This document shows, one piece after another, positions 15,878-24,789 of a stretch of 32,024 bases of DNA. Under the pieces are notes generated by a model. It made no database searches, was not told the DNA's origin, and saw only the letters and a list, made by a program, of their open reading frames with translations. Source of the DNA: Bacteroidota bacterium (GTDB lineage Bacteria; Bacteroidota; Bacteroidia; JAADEI01; JALVCQ01); assembly GCA_027009805.1 (NCBI GenBank), contig JALVCQ010000091.1, positions 1-32,024 of the forward strand. Direction: 5' to 3'. A program made the position numbers and the translations under genes. The stretch's first letter is position 1, and each line of letters opens with the position of its first letter.

Positions 15878-16966
15878 ATGAACCGCGCCGCCCTTCTTCG
15901 CTTGCTTTCGGTTGTCCTGGTGTTGGTGGGGGCGTGGTATTTTCGGGATATCGTGCTTTACGTGGTGGTGGCTGCGGTGCTCTCCCTCATCGGGCGGCCG
16001 CTGATGAAGCGGCTGAGTGGTCGCAAGGTCGGCCCTGTGCGCATTTCGCCCGCCATCGCCGCCCTCACCACGCTGGTGGTTATCCTGGGACTGTTCACCG
16101 CCCTGGCGTGGATATTCTTTCCCGTGCTGGTGCGCGAGCTGATCACACTCTCGGAAGCCGATCCGGCGGTGTTGATGGCCTTGCTGGCCAAGCCGCTGGC
16201 GGTGTGGCAACACCGTTTCGACAACTGGGGCGTGGACATCCAGCTTCAGACGCGCGTGCAAGCGGCCATCCGGGAAGAGATGGCGGCTTTTTTCAGCTTC
16301 GAACGGCTGACCGGCCTGCTGGGGCGCCTCTCCCTCTTCGTCGGCAACCTGTTCGTGGGCCTGCTGGCGGTGGTGTTCATCACCTTTCATTTCCTACGTG
16401 AGCCCGAGCTGGAAGCCCGCCTCGTGTTGGCCTTCACGCCCCGGCCGTGGCGCGACGAGATGCGCCAGTTTCTGCACCGCGTCCACGAAGTGCTGAGCGC
16501 CTATTTCCTCGGCCTGATGGTGCAGGTGGTGCTCGTGAGCGCCGCCACCTACGCCGGCTTACTGCTCATCGGCGTGGAAGACGCCTTCATCATTGCCCTG
16601 TTCACCGGCCTGAGCAACATGATTCCCTTTCTGGGGCCCCTCATGGGCGCCACGTTCGGCGTGGTCCTGTCGTTTTCGGCGCATCCTGAGATGCTGGCTT
16701 CACCGCACATCTGGCAGCCGTTCCTCATTAAGCTGGTGGCGGTCTTCATCGTCGTCCAGATCCTCGACAATATGGTGTTTCAGCCGCTCATCTTCTCGCG
16801 GGTGGCGCGGGCCCACCCGCTGGAAATCTTTCTGGTCATCCTGGCCGCCGCCGAACTGGCCGGCGTGGCGGGCATGCTGGTGGCTGTGCCCTCTTACATG
16901 CTCATCCGGATTGCGCTGCGGGAGTTTTTCGTCAAATTTCAGCGGCAACTTTTCGAAGACGATTAA
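15878..16966 (+). CDS. AI-2E family (TqsA/PerM-like) permease
   Basis: A 362-aa inner-membrane protein of the AI-2E transporter superfamily. Hydrophobic segments at the N-terminus (LLSVVLVLVGAWYF, IVLYVVVAAVLSLIG, ALTTLVVILGLFTALAWIFFPV) flank the conserved ELITL region. The diagnostic central and C-terminal parts are VLSAYFLGLMVQVVLVSAAT, ALFTGLSNMIPFLGPLMGAT and QILDNMVFQPLIFSRVARAHPLEIFL. Members export diverse solutes, some being Na+/H+ antiporters, so the AI-2 name should not be taken as function. It starts at ATG 15878, six bp after the HMG-CoA lyase stop, so it is the third gene of that group. Repeat copy B follows directly after it. Confidence 0.92.
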   Translation: MNRAALLRLLSVVLVLVGAWYFRDIVLYVVVAAVLSLIGRPLMKRLSGRKVGPVRISPAIAALTTLVVILGLFTALAWIFFPVLVRELITLSEADPAVLMALLAKPLAVWQHRFDNWGVDIQLQTRVQAAIREEMAAFFSFERLTGLLGRLSLFVGNLFVGLLAVVFITFHFLREPELEARLVLAFTPRPWRDEMRQFLHRVHEVLSAYFLGLMVQVVLVSAATYAGLLLIGVEDAFIIALFTGLSNMIPFLGPLMGATFGVVLSFSAHPEMLASPHIWQPFLIKLVAVFIVVQILDNMVFQPLIFSRVARAHPLEIFLVILAAAELAGVAGMLVAVPSYMLIRIALREFFVKFQRQLFEDD

Positions 16967-16973
16967 ATCGTTA

Positions 16974-17188
16974 TTTGGGCGTGCCCCCTCGCCTTGCGGC
17001 TCGGGGTCGGGCCCCTGCGGGCTCGGCGGTTCGCCTCGGCCCGCCCGTCATCCCATTCCACACCCTGCGCCACCCGCATGGCTTCGACTCCGCTCAGCCA
17101 GCGGGCGTTCACAGGCGGCGTCGGTTCCTGAGCTTGTCGAAGGGCGGTCCGCCTCGCTGGCGCTCGGCGCCCTCCGGGCCCCTCACGC
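16974..17188 (+). repeat. Dispersed mosaic intergenic repeat, copy B
   Basis: A 215-bp GC-rich block between the convergent AI-2E permease and GMC oxidoreductase genes, filling nearly all of the 229-bp gap. It starts TTTGGGCGTGCCCCCTCGCC and ends CCCTCCGGGCCCCTCACGC. Interior modules are CATTCCACACCCTGCG, ATGGCTTCGACTCCGCTCAG and CTGAGCTTGTCGAAGG. It is close to copy C in inverted orientation and shares its two ends with copy A. ORFs reading through it (16911-17738, 16975-17244) are spurious. Confidence 0.88.
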
Positions 17189-17195
17189 TATTTTT

Positions 17196-18860
17196 CTACA
17201 ACCGTTCTTTTATCAGATCCGCCACCCGAAAAGCGTTGGCGTAGATGGTCCATGTATAAGGGATGCTTCCGCCGGTGGGCATGAAACTGCCGTCGGTGAC
17301 GTAGAGGTTATCGGCATCGTGAACCCGACAGGAAGGATTGAGCACGGAGGTGCGCGAATCAGTGCCAAAGCGGCATCCGCCGGCTTGCAAGTTGGAGGGC
17401 GGATAGGTGCTCACGCTGCCGGTGACGTCCTGAGCGCCCATCTCGTGAAGGATTTCTCGGGCCCGCGCCACCAGAAAGCGCCCCACTTTCAGGTCATGGG
17501 GGTGGTAGCCCAGCCGCACCTTCGCCACCGGGAGTCCCCATTTGTCTTTGACCGAACGAGAAAGCGTCACGTAGCAATCGGCATGCGGCATCCAATCGGC
17601 AAAGACCTCGAAGCGCAGGCGCCGCTGCTGCTGAAAAGCTTTCATCAGGCGCTGTTTCAGCGGTCGTCCGATGCGCAGGCGGTCGCCGTCCCACTTTTGC
17701 CGTATGGCCTTGCGGATGGGGTTGTCATGTTCAAATAAAAAGTCGATGATGCCGCCTTTGATGGGGCGGCCCGTGTGGGGATCGTCAAAGACATACCATT
17801 CCACGGCCGAGCGGTTGACGAACACGCCGCGGCGGCGCAGGGCGGCTGCCTGCGCCTGTGGCAGGTCGTTATAGGCAAAGGTGCCGAACCCCGACCCCCC
17901 GGCGGAAAAGATGAGATGTCGCCCCAGTTGCCCATGGGCGTTGCCGATGCCGTCGGGATACTCTTTATTCTGGCTCATCCGCAGCAGTCGGACGGTCTCG
18001 ATGGCCTGACAGGCCACCACGAAGAGGCGGGCCGTTACCGACTGGCGTTTTCCTTCGGCATCGAAATACCATGCCCGCCGGATGCGGTGCCGGCCGTCGC
18101 TTTCCAGCGCAAAGACGTGGCTCAGCGGGCGCAAGTCCACCCGCCCCGTTTGCAATGCCGGCTCGATGAGCGCAGCCCGGGCGCTGCCCTTGGCGTCGGA
18201 CGCACAGCCATAGCTGCCGCAATAGTTGGAATAATAACAACTGCGGCGCCCTGCTTCGGGGCGGCTGAGGATGGCCCGCGGCGTCGGGATGACCGCTATG
18301 CCCAGCCGTTGCGCCGCCGCATCGATCCACTGCGATACCACGTTCTCATCCAGCGGTGGATAGGGAAAGTCAGGCCGACTTCTCGGCGGCTGCCACCGAT
18401 AGGGTACCGCCCGCCCCGAAATGCCGATGACGGTCTCGCATTTCGTGTAGTAAGGTTCGAGGTCTTCGTAAGTGATGGGCCAGTCAGTCACAGCGGCACC
18501 TTCGATGTCGCCGAACTCCGACCGCAGGCGGAAATCCACCGGATGCATCCGGTGAAAATATCCGCTCATCAGGTTGGACGAGCCACCCACGCAGTTGCCG
18601 TTCCAGAAAGAAGCACCCGAACGGGCGGTGGAAACAGCTTCCCACCCCTTGCCGGACGGTGTTTCCAGCACCTGCGGTTCTTCCAAATACGACGAAGCGT
18701 ACGCATCGCGCCGACAGCAGGCCATCTCATCTTTCCGGAAATCAGCCGTTTTGAAATAGGGTCCCTTCTCGAGCACCACCACCCGAAACCCCGCCTTTGC
18801 CAGCTCGTAAATAATCGGACCGGCACCCGCACCGCTGCCGATGACGCACACGTCAAACAT
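17196..18860 (-). CDS. GMC-family FAD oxidoreductase (gluconate/sugar dehydrogenase large-subunit type)
   Basis: A 554-aa flavoprotein with an N-terminal FAD-binding Rossmann motif (IGSGAGAGPIIYEL, residues 7-20), WNGNCVGGSSNLMSG (about 86-100) and a C-terminal GMC block (GGCRFGTD at 494, then DNLYVTDGSFMPTGG). It is expected to oxidise an alcohol or sugar. Two oddities: SCYYSNYCGSYGC places Cys208, Cys214 and Cys219 near where FAD-glucose dehydrogenases bind a 3Fe-4S cluster; and the usual catalytic His before the G-x-x-R-F/M-G motif appears to be Leu491, while the usual Asn-Pro near the end reads Ile-Pro (SIPYTWTIYANA). The PYTWTIYAN ending may mark a Bacteroidota subfamily. It overlaps the upstream Tat-signal gene by eight bases, so the two are a coupled pair. 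Substrate unknown. Confidence 0.87.
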   Translation of the reverse strand: MFDVCVIGSGAGAGPIIYELAKAGFRVVVLEKGPYFKTADFRKDEMACCRRDAYASSYLEEPQVLETPSGKGWEAVSTARSGASFWNGNCVGGSSNLMSGYFHRMHPVDFRLRSEFGDIEGAAVTDWPITYEDLEPYYTKCETVIGISGRAVPYRWQPPRSRPDFPYPPLDENVVSQWIDAAAQRLGIAVIPTPRAILSRPEAGRRSCYYSNYCGSYGCASDAKGSARAALIEPALQTGRVDLRPLSHVFALESDGRHRIRRAWYFDAEGKRQSVTARLFVVACQAIETVRLLRMSQNKEYPDGIGNAHGQLGRHLIFSAGGSGFGTFAYNDLPQAQAAALRRRGVFVNRSAVEWYVFDDPHTGRPIKGGIIDFLFEHDNPIRKAIRQKWDGDRLRIGRPLKQRLMKAFQQQRRLRFEVFADWMPHADCYVTLSRSVKDKWGLPVAKVRLGYHPHDLKVGRFLVARAREILHEMGAQDVTGSVSTYPPSNLQAGGCRFGTDSRTSVLNPSCRVHDADNLYVTDGSFMPTGGSIPYTWTIYANAFRVADLIKERL

Positions 18861-19407
18861 GGCCGCCGTGCCGCTTTTGCATCAGCACCTCATACCGGGT
18901 TTTCGCATCCGGGCGAGGCTTTCCTTCGTAATGATGCAACCAATGCCATCCCGCCTTTTCCACATTGCCGCCGTATATCGGGTCGGAAAGCAGCGCTTCC
19001 AGCACCACCGAAATCATGCGGGACAGCCAACCGTCACCCTCCTCGGCCATGGCGTTGACCATGGCTGCTTGGGCTTCCGCATCCAGCGCCGTAAACGAAC
19101 GCCCGTGCATCTTCTTTGCCCGCCTGTCAAGGTCATCAATGCCTTTCACGATAAGCCGCTGAATGTCAGGATCATAAAACGGGTCGCTCAGCGTCCAGCG
19201 TAAAAATTCCAGTGCATGGATTGCATCGGCGCCCGGCCCTAATTCATCATCAGGCAAGATGATCTGCATGACCCGCCGGGCAATGGCGGCCTGTCGCCGA
19301 GATAACGGCCCGCCCGTGTCCGGCGAGCAACGCATCCACACCGGCACCGAAGAAGCCAGCACCAGCGCAGCGGATCCTTTGATAAACTCCCGACGCGTCA
19401 GCGGCAT
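18853..19407 (-). CDS. Gluconate 2-dehydrogenase subunit 3-like protein with Tat signal
   Basis: A 184-aa protein with an N-terminal twin-arginine signal (LTRREFIKGSAALVLASS, residues 3-20) followed by the helical small-subunit fold of gluconate 2-dehydrogenase subunit 3 (ARRVMQIILPDDELGPGADAIHALEFL and, later, DPIYGGNVEKAGWHWLHH). In characterised FAD-dependent sugar dehydrogenases this gamma subunit acts as a 'hitch-hiker' that carries the folded signal-less flavoprotein through the Tat system. The downstream GMC gene indeed lacks a signal peptide and overlaps this one by eight bases, so I infer a periplasmic or membrane-bound two-subunit dehydrogenase. The cytochrome c subunit of the classical complex is not next to it. 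It starts three bp after the barrel-protein gene. Confidence 0.85.
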   Translation of the reverse strand: MPLTRREFIKGSAALVLASSVPVWMRCSPDTGGPLSRRQAAIARRVMQIILPDDELGPGADAIHALEFLRWTLSDPFYDPDIQRLIVKGIDDLDRRAKKMHGRSFTALDAEAQAAMVNAMAEEGDGWLSRMISVVLEALLSDPIYGGNVEKAGWHWLHHYEGKPRPDAKTRYEVLMQKRHGGHV

Positions 19408-19410
19408 CGC

Positions 19411-20625
19411 TCATATTTTCATCCGAAGAGAGAGCATCGCTCCCATGCTGGTCTTGCGCGGGAGCCCCAGCAGATACGGCACCTTGATCATCACTTCCCA
19501 CGCCGGCTTTCGGTAGCCCGCCTGCACGCCGAAGCCCGCCACGCCTGCGGCGTTCCATTGCACCAGCGGTCGAACCACCCAGGCGTGCCGGTCCGACAGG
19601 ACGTCGCCGCCGGCCTCAATCCGCCAATAGGGCGTGTAGCCCATCGGCCACACCATGCCGTTGAGGAAGAACGTCCGTCCGCCGGTGGTATAGTTCAGCG
19701 CCAGTTTTACGTCGCCGGTCACCGGCGGCAACGGCGTTGTTGAAGTCGATACGGAGACGCCTTCGAGGCTGTCCAGGCCGCCTTCCAGCAAGGTGAGTAT
19801 GGTCTCCCGGCGGACGGTATCGAACGGGTCGGCGGCACGGGCGGCGAGTTGCACGTTCCACCGGTCGGTGGTGCCCGGCGGCGAAAAGACCAGCCCCCAA
19901 TCGTCGAACAGCAAGGCCACCCGCCACGGCCCCAGCGTTCGTTCCCATCCCAGCGAAAACATCAAGGCTATGGCATCGGCCGCCCTCATTTCCCGCTCGA
20001 ACACGCCCGTCAACGCAATCGTATCCGCCGATTCGGGAAAATAGAGGCTGCCCGCCTCTGCAATCACCTGCTGAGAGGCCACCTGTCCCACCCCCAGCGC
20101 CAGCCGCCAACCGCTGCGTCGAACGCCCACCTGAACGGCGGTCAGCCGTTGGGCTGCCAGATGGCCCGATCGCCAGTGATAGTAGCTTCCCGGCGGATTG
20201 CCCACCGAAAGAAAGCGCGCCAGATCGGCGTCCGCCCGAATCCACAGGCGGGTCACATTCCGCACCGCTATCCATCCAACCAGATCGGACCGAAAACGCC
20301 GGTGCCACATCAGTGAAAACGGCATCACTTCCATAAAAAATCCCCGCGGGCTGATCTCAGAAGGAATAATAATCGGCGGATTCAGCGTATCCGGATTGAT
20401 ACCAAACCCGTTCGATCCACCCGCCTCGGGACCTCGATAATAAAGGGAAGGATTCCATACGCCCGTGGTCATGCCATCCAATGCAAAACCGCGACTTAGA
20501 AAATTCGAAGCGTTGTGAAAGCCGCTTTGAAAGACCACTTCATTGCGCGGTTGGGTCGAATCCGCCGCCGTCAGGCGAAACAAACCCAGCCCGCTGACGG
20601 CCAGTAGCAAGAAAAAACGCGTCAT
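19411..20625 (-). CDS. Outer-membrane beta-barrel-like protein (DUF5723-type)
   Basis: A 404-aa protein with a signal peptide (FFLLLAVSGLGLFRLTAAD, cleavage near 21) and a body of alternating hydrophobic/aromatic strands ending in IKVPYLLGLPRKTSMGAMLSLRMKI, typical of a barrel's last strands. The N-terminal part NEVVFQSGFHNASNFLSRGFALDG and the pattern of short strands separated by Gly/Asp turns resemble the DUF5723-type Bacteroidota outer-membrane proteins; I give that label with moderate confidence. It lies six bp after the second lipoprotein and just before the Tat/GMC pair, suggesting a role in the envelope with those lipoproteins. Specific function unknown. Confidence 0.65.
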   Translation of the reverse strand: MTRFFLLLAVSGLGLFRLTAADSTQPRNEVVFQSGFHNASNFLSRGFALDGMTTGVWNPSLYYRGPEAGGSNGFGINPDTLNPPIIIPSEISPRGFFMEVMPFSLMWHRRFRSDLVGWIAVRNVTRLWIRADADLARFLSVGNPPGSYYHWRSGHLAAQRLTAVQVGVRRSGWRLALGVGQVASQQVIAEAGSLYFPESADTIALTGVFEREMRAADAIALMFSLGWERTLGPWRVALLFDDWGLVFSPPGTTDRWNVQLAARAADPFDTVRRETILTLLEGGLDSLEGVSVSTSTTPLPPVTGDVKLALNYTTGGRTFFLNGMVWPMGYTPYWRIEAGGDVLSDRHAWVVRPLVQWNAAGVAGFGVQAGYRKPAWEVMIKVPYLLGLPRKTSMGAMLSLRMKI

Positions 20626-20631
20626 GTAAAG

Positions 20632-22704
20632 CTATTTAACAGGAATGTTTGTGGTGGTTTCTGCATACACCGAAAAGTGAAGGGCATAATCGTCGTAAAA
20701 TACGACATGACGGTTGGGCGGCCGGGTATTCATTTCCGCCCTCACTATCCAATGGGTGCCGCTTTGCCATGTCTGCATCCGTTCCGGCGTGAGCGGGACC
20801 CTGCCTTTGCTTTCGGTGGTATCGAACACCCGCCCCATCGGGTCGGACGAGGCGCCTTGCGGCTCGGCCGGTTGAATTTGCATGGGTCCGTCGATAAACA
20901 GCGAGTCGAGAATCCGCCCGCCGGCGGAATCCCATACATACGCCTGGATGCGTATCGCCACGGGATATTGATTAGCGGCTTTCCAGTGCATCCACATCAC
21001 CGAGGCCCCGCCGTCCATCGGCAAGTCGGTCATTTCAAAGGTATCGGAGACCCGCAAGTCTTGAATGCGCACCCGCAGCGGCAATTCATACTCCACCCCC
21101 ACGGAAAATGACGACTGTTCGGTCATGAATTGGTCCCGCCGGCCGGGAAAAGCGGTCGGGTTGGCAATGATTCGCCCTTTTATCATCCACCGATCGGGTG
21201 ACAGGTTGATCAAATCGGTGATGTTCGAGTGAACGCTGTCGAACACCAGCGAGTCCTGCACCGGCCACCCGGCGGGGTCCGACATCCCGTCGATGCGGTG
21301 CGTTTGCCCCAACAGCGAAGAAGTCAGCGAAACAGCCTGAGAAGGCGCCAGGCGAACGGCCTGCAACGAATCAATCCGGAAGGAAAAGTCCATGCCGAAG
21401 GCATTTTCCATAAAAAATTTCACCGCCGCCTCCCGAAAGTGAAACGCCCCCCACCGCTTTGCCGACACATCATCCACAGCAACCTCCTCCCGAAAATCGA
21501 CGGTGTCTTTTCCCAGATAGCCGCGGACATACGCCAGCCGCTGATTGCGCAACGAAGAAAAGACACGCACGCTGTCTTGCGCAGTGAGCGTGATGACGCC
21601 GACGGAAGAGTCCATCCGCAGGCGCCGGACGGCAAAAGAAACGTTGAAAGAGTCGCCGTCGATGCCGCGCAAGTCGGAATGGTAGCCCGCCAAGTCTATC
21701 TCTACCGAATCCCGCCGGGCCGTTCCATCGGGCGAAGCAGGCACGTCCACCTGAATTTCCAGCGGCGCGCCGTTGCGCCTAAGATCCGGCGCCTGATAAA
21801 TCAGGTGCATGCCTACGGGAAAGGTATGTTCAAGGCCTAACACCAGCGTGCCCGACCGGTAGCGCACTTCTTCGATTTGCTGATCATCAAGGTGATATAT
21901 CACATCGATGGAATCGTGCACGATGTCTTGCTCCGGAAAGCGGGCCGTAGCTGACTGCACCCGCATATCGGCCGTGGTCACCTTGATCTGAAGGGCGTCG
22001 TTGGTGTCGATGACGATAGGATAGACGGGCGTGCCCGGACTGCTCACGTTCACCATCTGGGCCGTCAATTGCCCTTCGATGGTCAGCCCCGCCATGCTGA
22101 ACTGGCTGGTATGGGTCTGCCCCACCGCCAGATAGGGAATGGAATCGCGCAATACCACCGTGCCCAAGTTCTTGTTGCGGACTTCGAGCACGAGCTCCCG
22201 CAAGTCTATCTTAAACCCGTTGGTCACTTCCAGCGTCATCGTCCCCGCCAGAAAAGCGGCCTGCACAAACAGGTCGGTGATGTCCACGTCCACCGGCGGC
22301 GAGTGTGAATCATCGAAACTGTCGATAAACCGAAGTTTCCCGTGATTCAGCAAAATATCGTTGCCCAGGCTGTCGTTCATGGCCCGGGCGATTTGTCCAA
22401 GCGTGACGCCGGAAGTGGACACCCGCGTGCCCAGCGTGAGGTTTTCGATCTTCTCGGAAGTGACGGTCATGGTGTCGTCCAGCATCAGTAAAGAATCCGC
22501 ATCGAAGCGGAATGCCGCCTGCCGGCTTCTCAACACCACTGTGCCGTCGTCATCCACACTCACCACCGAGTCGGGAAGCAGATCGACCAGCCGCCATTGG
22601 GATTTAAACAGCGGCAAATAAGCCTTTTGCTGCCAGACATCGCCATCCCGCCGGCAGGAAAGGATCAGCATCGCCGACAAGCCGAAAAATATCCATTTGC
22701 GCAT
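20632..22704 (-). CDS. Large lipoprotein, paralog 2 of a tandem pair
   Basis: A 690-aa predicted lipoprotein: the short leader MRKWIFFGLSAMLILSC ends in a lipobox with Cys17. It is a clear paralog of the next gene upstream. Shared segments include LGTRVSTSGVTLGQIARAM (paralog LGTRSVTYQMTLGQIARGL), ELVLEVRNKNLGTVVLRDSI (paralog NVIFELRNKNLGTTVIRDTI), VIDTNDA and RGYLGKDT. Almost all is predicted beta-rich and extracytoplasmic with no enzyme motif I recognise. After the Cys the RRDGD stretch is acidic/basic, as in some Bacteroidota surface-export signals, which is a weak hint for surface display. It starts one bp after its paralog's stop and is followed six bp later by the barrel gene. Function unknown. 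Confidence 0.8.
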   Translation of the reverse strand: MRKWIFFGLSAMLILSCRRDGDVWQQKAYLPLFKSQWRLVDLLPDSVVSVDDDGTVVLRSRQAAFRFDADSLLMLDDTMTVTSEKIENLTLGTRVSTSGVTLGQIARAMNDSLGNDILLNHGKLRFIDSFDDSHSPPVDVDITDLFVQAAFLAGTMTLEVTNGFKIDLRELVLEVRNKNLGTVVLRDSIPYLAVGQTHTSQFSMAGLTIEGQLTAQMVNVSSPGTPVYPIVIDTNDALQIKVTTADMRVQSATARFPEQDIVHDSIDVIYHLDDQQIEEVRYRSGTLVLGLEHTFPVGMHLIYQAPDLRRNGAPLEIQVDVPASPDGTARRDSVEIDLAGYHSDLRGIDGDSFNVSFAVRRLRMDSSVGVITLTAQDSVRVFSSLRNQRLAYVRGYLGKDTVDFREEVAVDDVSAKRWGAFHFREAAVKFFMENAFGMDFSFRIDSLQAVRLAPSQAVSLTSSLLGQTHRIDGMSDPAGWPVQDSLVFDSVHSNITDLINLSPDRWMIKGRIIANPTAFPGRRDQFMTEQSSFSVGVEYELPLRVRIQDLRVSDTFEMTDLPMDGGASVMWMHWKAANQYPVAIRIQAYVWDSAGGRILDSLFIDGPMQIQPAEPQGASSDPMGRVFDTTESKGRVPLTPERMQTWQSGTHWIVRAEMNTRPPNRHVVFYDDYALHFSVYAETTTNIPVK

Positions 22705-22705
22705 T

Positions 22706-24787
22706 TCAAAAAGGCACCTTTTGAAACACTTCGCCGAAAACAGTGAATGCCAGCCGATAATCCGAATACAGGATCACTTGCTTACCATCCGGCAAGGTTC
22801 TTCCCCGGGCGCGCACCACCCAATGGGTGGCCCGATTCATCCGCTCGGCATGTTCGGGCGTAATCGTCAGGGAAGCCTGATGATAAGCCATGCCGAACAC
22901 GCGTCCCAGAGGTGCCGCAGCCGACGGGTCTTTCAACGGCGCCGCAGCCACCGCAGCCGGTGCGGCAAACAACGAATCCACCACCTCGCCGACGGTGCTG
23001 TCGTAGGCATATATCTGCACATCCCACGCTATGGGATATTCATTAAAATAGCGCCAGAACAGCCGTACACTGTCGGCATCTCCCATATCCAACGGCGACA
23101 ACGGCAGCGTATCCTGCAAATGGACGTCTGTGACCGAGAGCCGAAGCGGTGCTTCTATGCGGACTTTTACCGCCAGCGCGGAGGTGTCGTAAAAAAAGTC
23201 GGTCAGTCGGGCCGGATCGCCAGAAGGATTGCGAAACACCGTGCCCGTCACTTCGATGCGGTCGGGCATATTGGCCAGGAAATCCACCAGATTGGAAGAA
23301 GTCGAAGACACCGGAATGGCAAGCACAGCCGGCGTCAGCGGTGCGTCTGCGGCGGCCGGCAGATGATAACGCCGTCCCAACAACGGCGCCGACAACACGG
23401 CATACCGCTTTGTATAACTATTGTATCCGGAAATCGACTGCACCACCACGTCGGCATCAAAACCGAAGGTGTTTTCCAACACCAGCGCCGCTTCCACTTC
23501 ATCAAAGCGCACTGCGCCCGCCGAGAAAAGGTCTCGCATCCAGGGCAACAAAGCCGTCCCCGCCGCCGCCGTGGTGTCTTTCCCCAGATATCCCCGCGCA
23601 TACCGCGGCCGCATCGACAAAAGCCGATAGCGCAAGTAGATGCTGTCTTGCAGCGAAAGGTGCACTTTGCGCCCCGTCGAGTCGAAGGAAAGCACCGTAA
23701 TCTGATAAAACGAGTTGAACGTGTCATGATCCCGCCCCGTGAAGTCGATGGCGTAGCCGTTCAATGCATAATTCTCATAGCGCCGGACGCTGTCGCCCGT
23801 GGGCGAAGGCCGCAACGCCCAATCCACCGCCAACGGCCGGCCCGTTCCATCGGTCACACCCGGCAACGAAAGATGAAAAAACATCGAATCGGGCATCGTA
23901 TGCACCGCCGTCACGTCCAAGTTGCCCGACTTCACCTCGGCATACACCAGCCGCAGCGGATCCAGATGATAATATACATCCAGGCTGTCGTTGACCATCT
24001 TTTGCGAAGGAAAAACGGCTACCGCTTCCTGCACATACATGTTACGCCCTTGCAGGTTGAGCGTTACCGCATCGTTTGTGTCAATGACGACCAGTCCGCC
24101 GCTGCCGGGCGAGCTCATCGACAACAACTCAAACAGCAACTTCCCTTCCACCGTCTTGCCCGACAGGTCGTAGCTGTCCACGAATGTGGAATTTTTCGCC
24201 AGGTAGGAAATGGTGTCCCGAATGACGGTGGTACCCAGATTTTTGTTGCGCAGCTCAAAGATGACGTTCTGTAAATCGATGGGCAGGCCGTTAAACAAGT
24301 TGATATGCAGTTTTCCGGAGATGAAGGTGGCTTGCTCGAACATCGCGGTGATATCGATTTCCGACGGATCCGCCGACACATCCGAAAAGGGCGGGATAAA
24401 CGCCGGACTGCCGTGGGCAAGAAGAATGGTCTGTCCCGCCGTCCCAAGTCCACGGGCGATTTGCCCCAACGTCATCTGATAGGTCACCGAGCGGGTGCCC
24501 AACGTCAGTGTTTTCAGCGAGACGTTTTTTTCAAAAGAAGTGTCGGGAAAATGCCAGAACTCGTCGAGGGTCATGCGGTAAACCGTCTTTTCCATCGATA
24601 GGATGAGCATTCCCGAAGAGTCGGGATGCACCCGACCCGACAGGGCTTTTTCCAGAGAAAGTTCCGACCGGATGAGCGGAAGGTGCGCCCTGACCGAAAG
24701 GAAATCGCCCTCTTTTCGACATCCCGCCGCTATTCCCACCACTATTCCCAACCACAAAGCCGGTTTCCACCACTTTCTATAATGCAT
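22706..24787 (-). CDS. Large lipoprotein, paralog 1 of a tandem pair
   Basis: A 693-aa predicted lipoprotein beginning at ATG 24787: MHYRKWWKPALWLG, then a hydrophobic stretch ending AAGC with Cys23. The ORF track starts at 24982, but the extra 65 residues are comEC read in another frame and would bury the leader. Shared motifs with the following gene run over the whole length (LGQIARGLG, FELRNKNLGTTVIRDT, VIDTNDA, RARGYLGKDT-like), and lengths differ by three residues, so this is a tandem duplication that has diverged considerably. The gene begins two bp after the comEC stop, so it belongs to that transcript. I do not recognise a named family; a substrate-binding or envelope-structural role with the barrel protein is only inferred. 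Confidence 0.82.
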   Translation of the reverse strand: MHYRKWWKPALWLGIVVGIAAGCRKEGDFLSVRAHLPLIRSELSLEKALSGRVHPDSSGMLILSMEKTVYRMTLDEFWHFPDTSFEKNVSLKTLTLGTRSVTYQMTLGQIARGLGTAGQTILLAHGSPAFIPPFSDVSADPSEIDITAMFEQATFISGKLHINLFNGLPIDLQNVIFELRNKNLGTTVIRDTISYLAKNSTFVDSYDLSGKTVEGKLLFELLSMSSPGSGGLVVIDTNDAVTLNLQGRNMYVQEAVAVFPSQKMVNDSLDVYYHLDPLRLVYAEVKSGNLDVTAVHTMPDSMFFHLSLPGVTDGTGRPLAVDWALRPSPTGDSVRRYENYALNGYAIDFTGRDHDTFNSFYQITVLSFDSTGRKVHLSLQDSIYLRYRLLSMRPRYARGYLGKDTTAAAGTALLPWMRDLFSAGAVRFDEVEAALVLENTFGFDADVVVQSISGYNSYTKRYAVLSAPLLGRRYHLPAAADAPLTPAVLAIPVSSTSSNLVDFLANMPDRIEVTGTVFRNPSGDPARLTDFFYDTSALAVKVRIEAPLRLSVTDVHLQDTLPLSPLDMGDADSVRLFWRYFNEYPIAWDVQIYAYDSTVGEVVDSLFAAPAAVAAAPLKDPSAAAPLGRVFGMAYHQASLTITPEHAERMNRATHWVVRARGRTLPDGKQVILYSDYRLAFTVFGEVFQKVPF

Positions 24788-24789
24788 CG

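Noticed and set aside
14972-16390. 472-aa minus-strand ORF, His/Gln/Arg-rich
   Set aside because: Antisense to HMG-CoA lyase and the AI-2E permease; composition is typical of a reverse-frame shadow.
22697-24274. 525-aa plus-strand ORF over the first lipoprotein gene
   Set aside because: Arg/His/Gln-rich with no motif; the opposite strand has a lipobox and paralog-conserved sequence.
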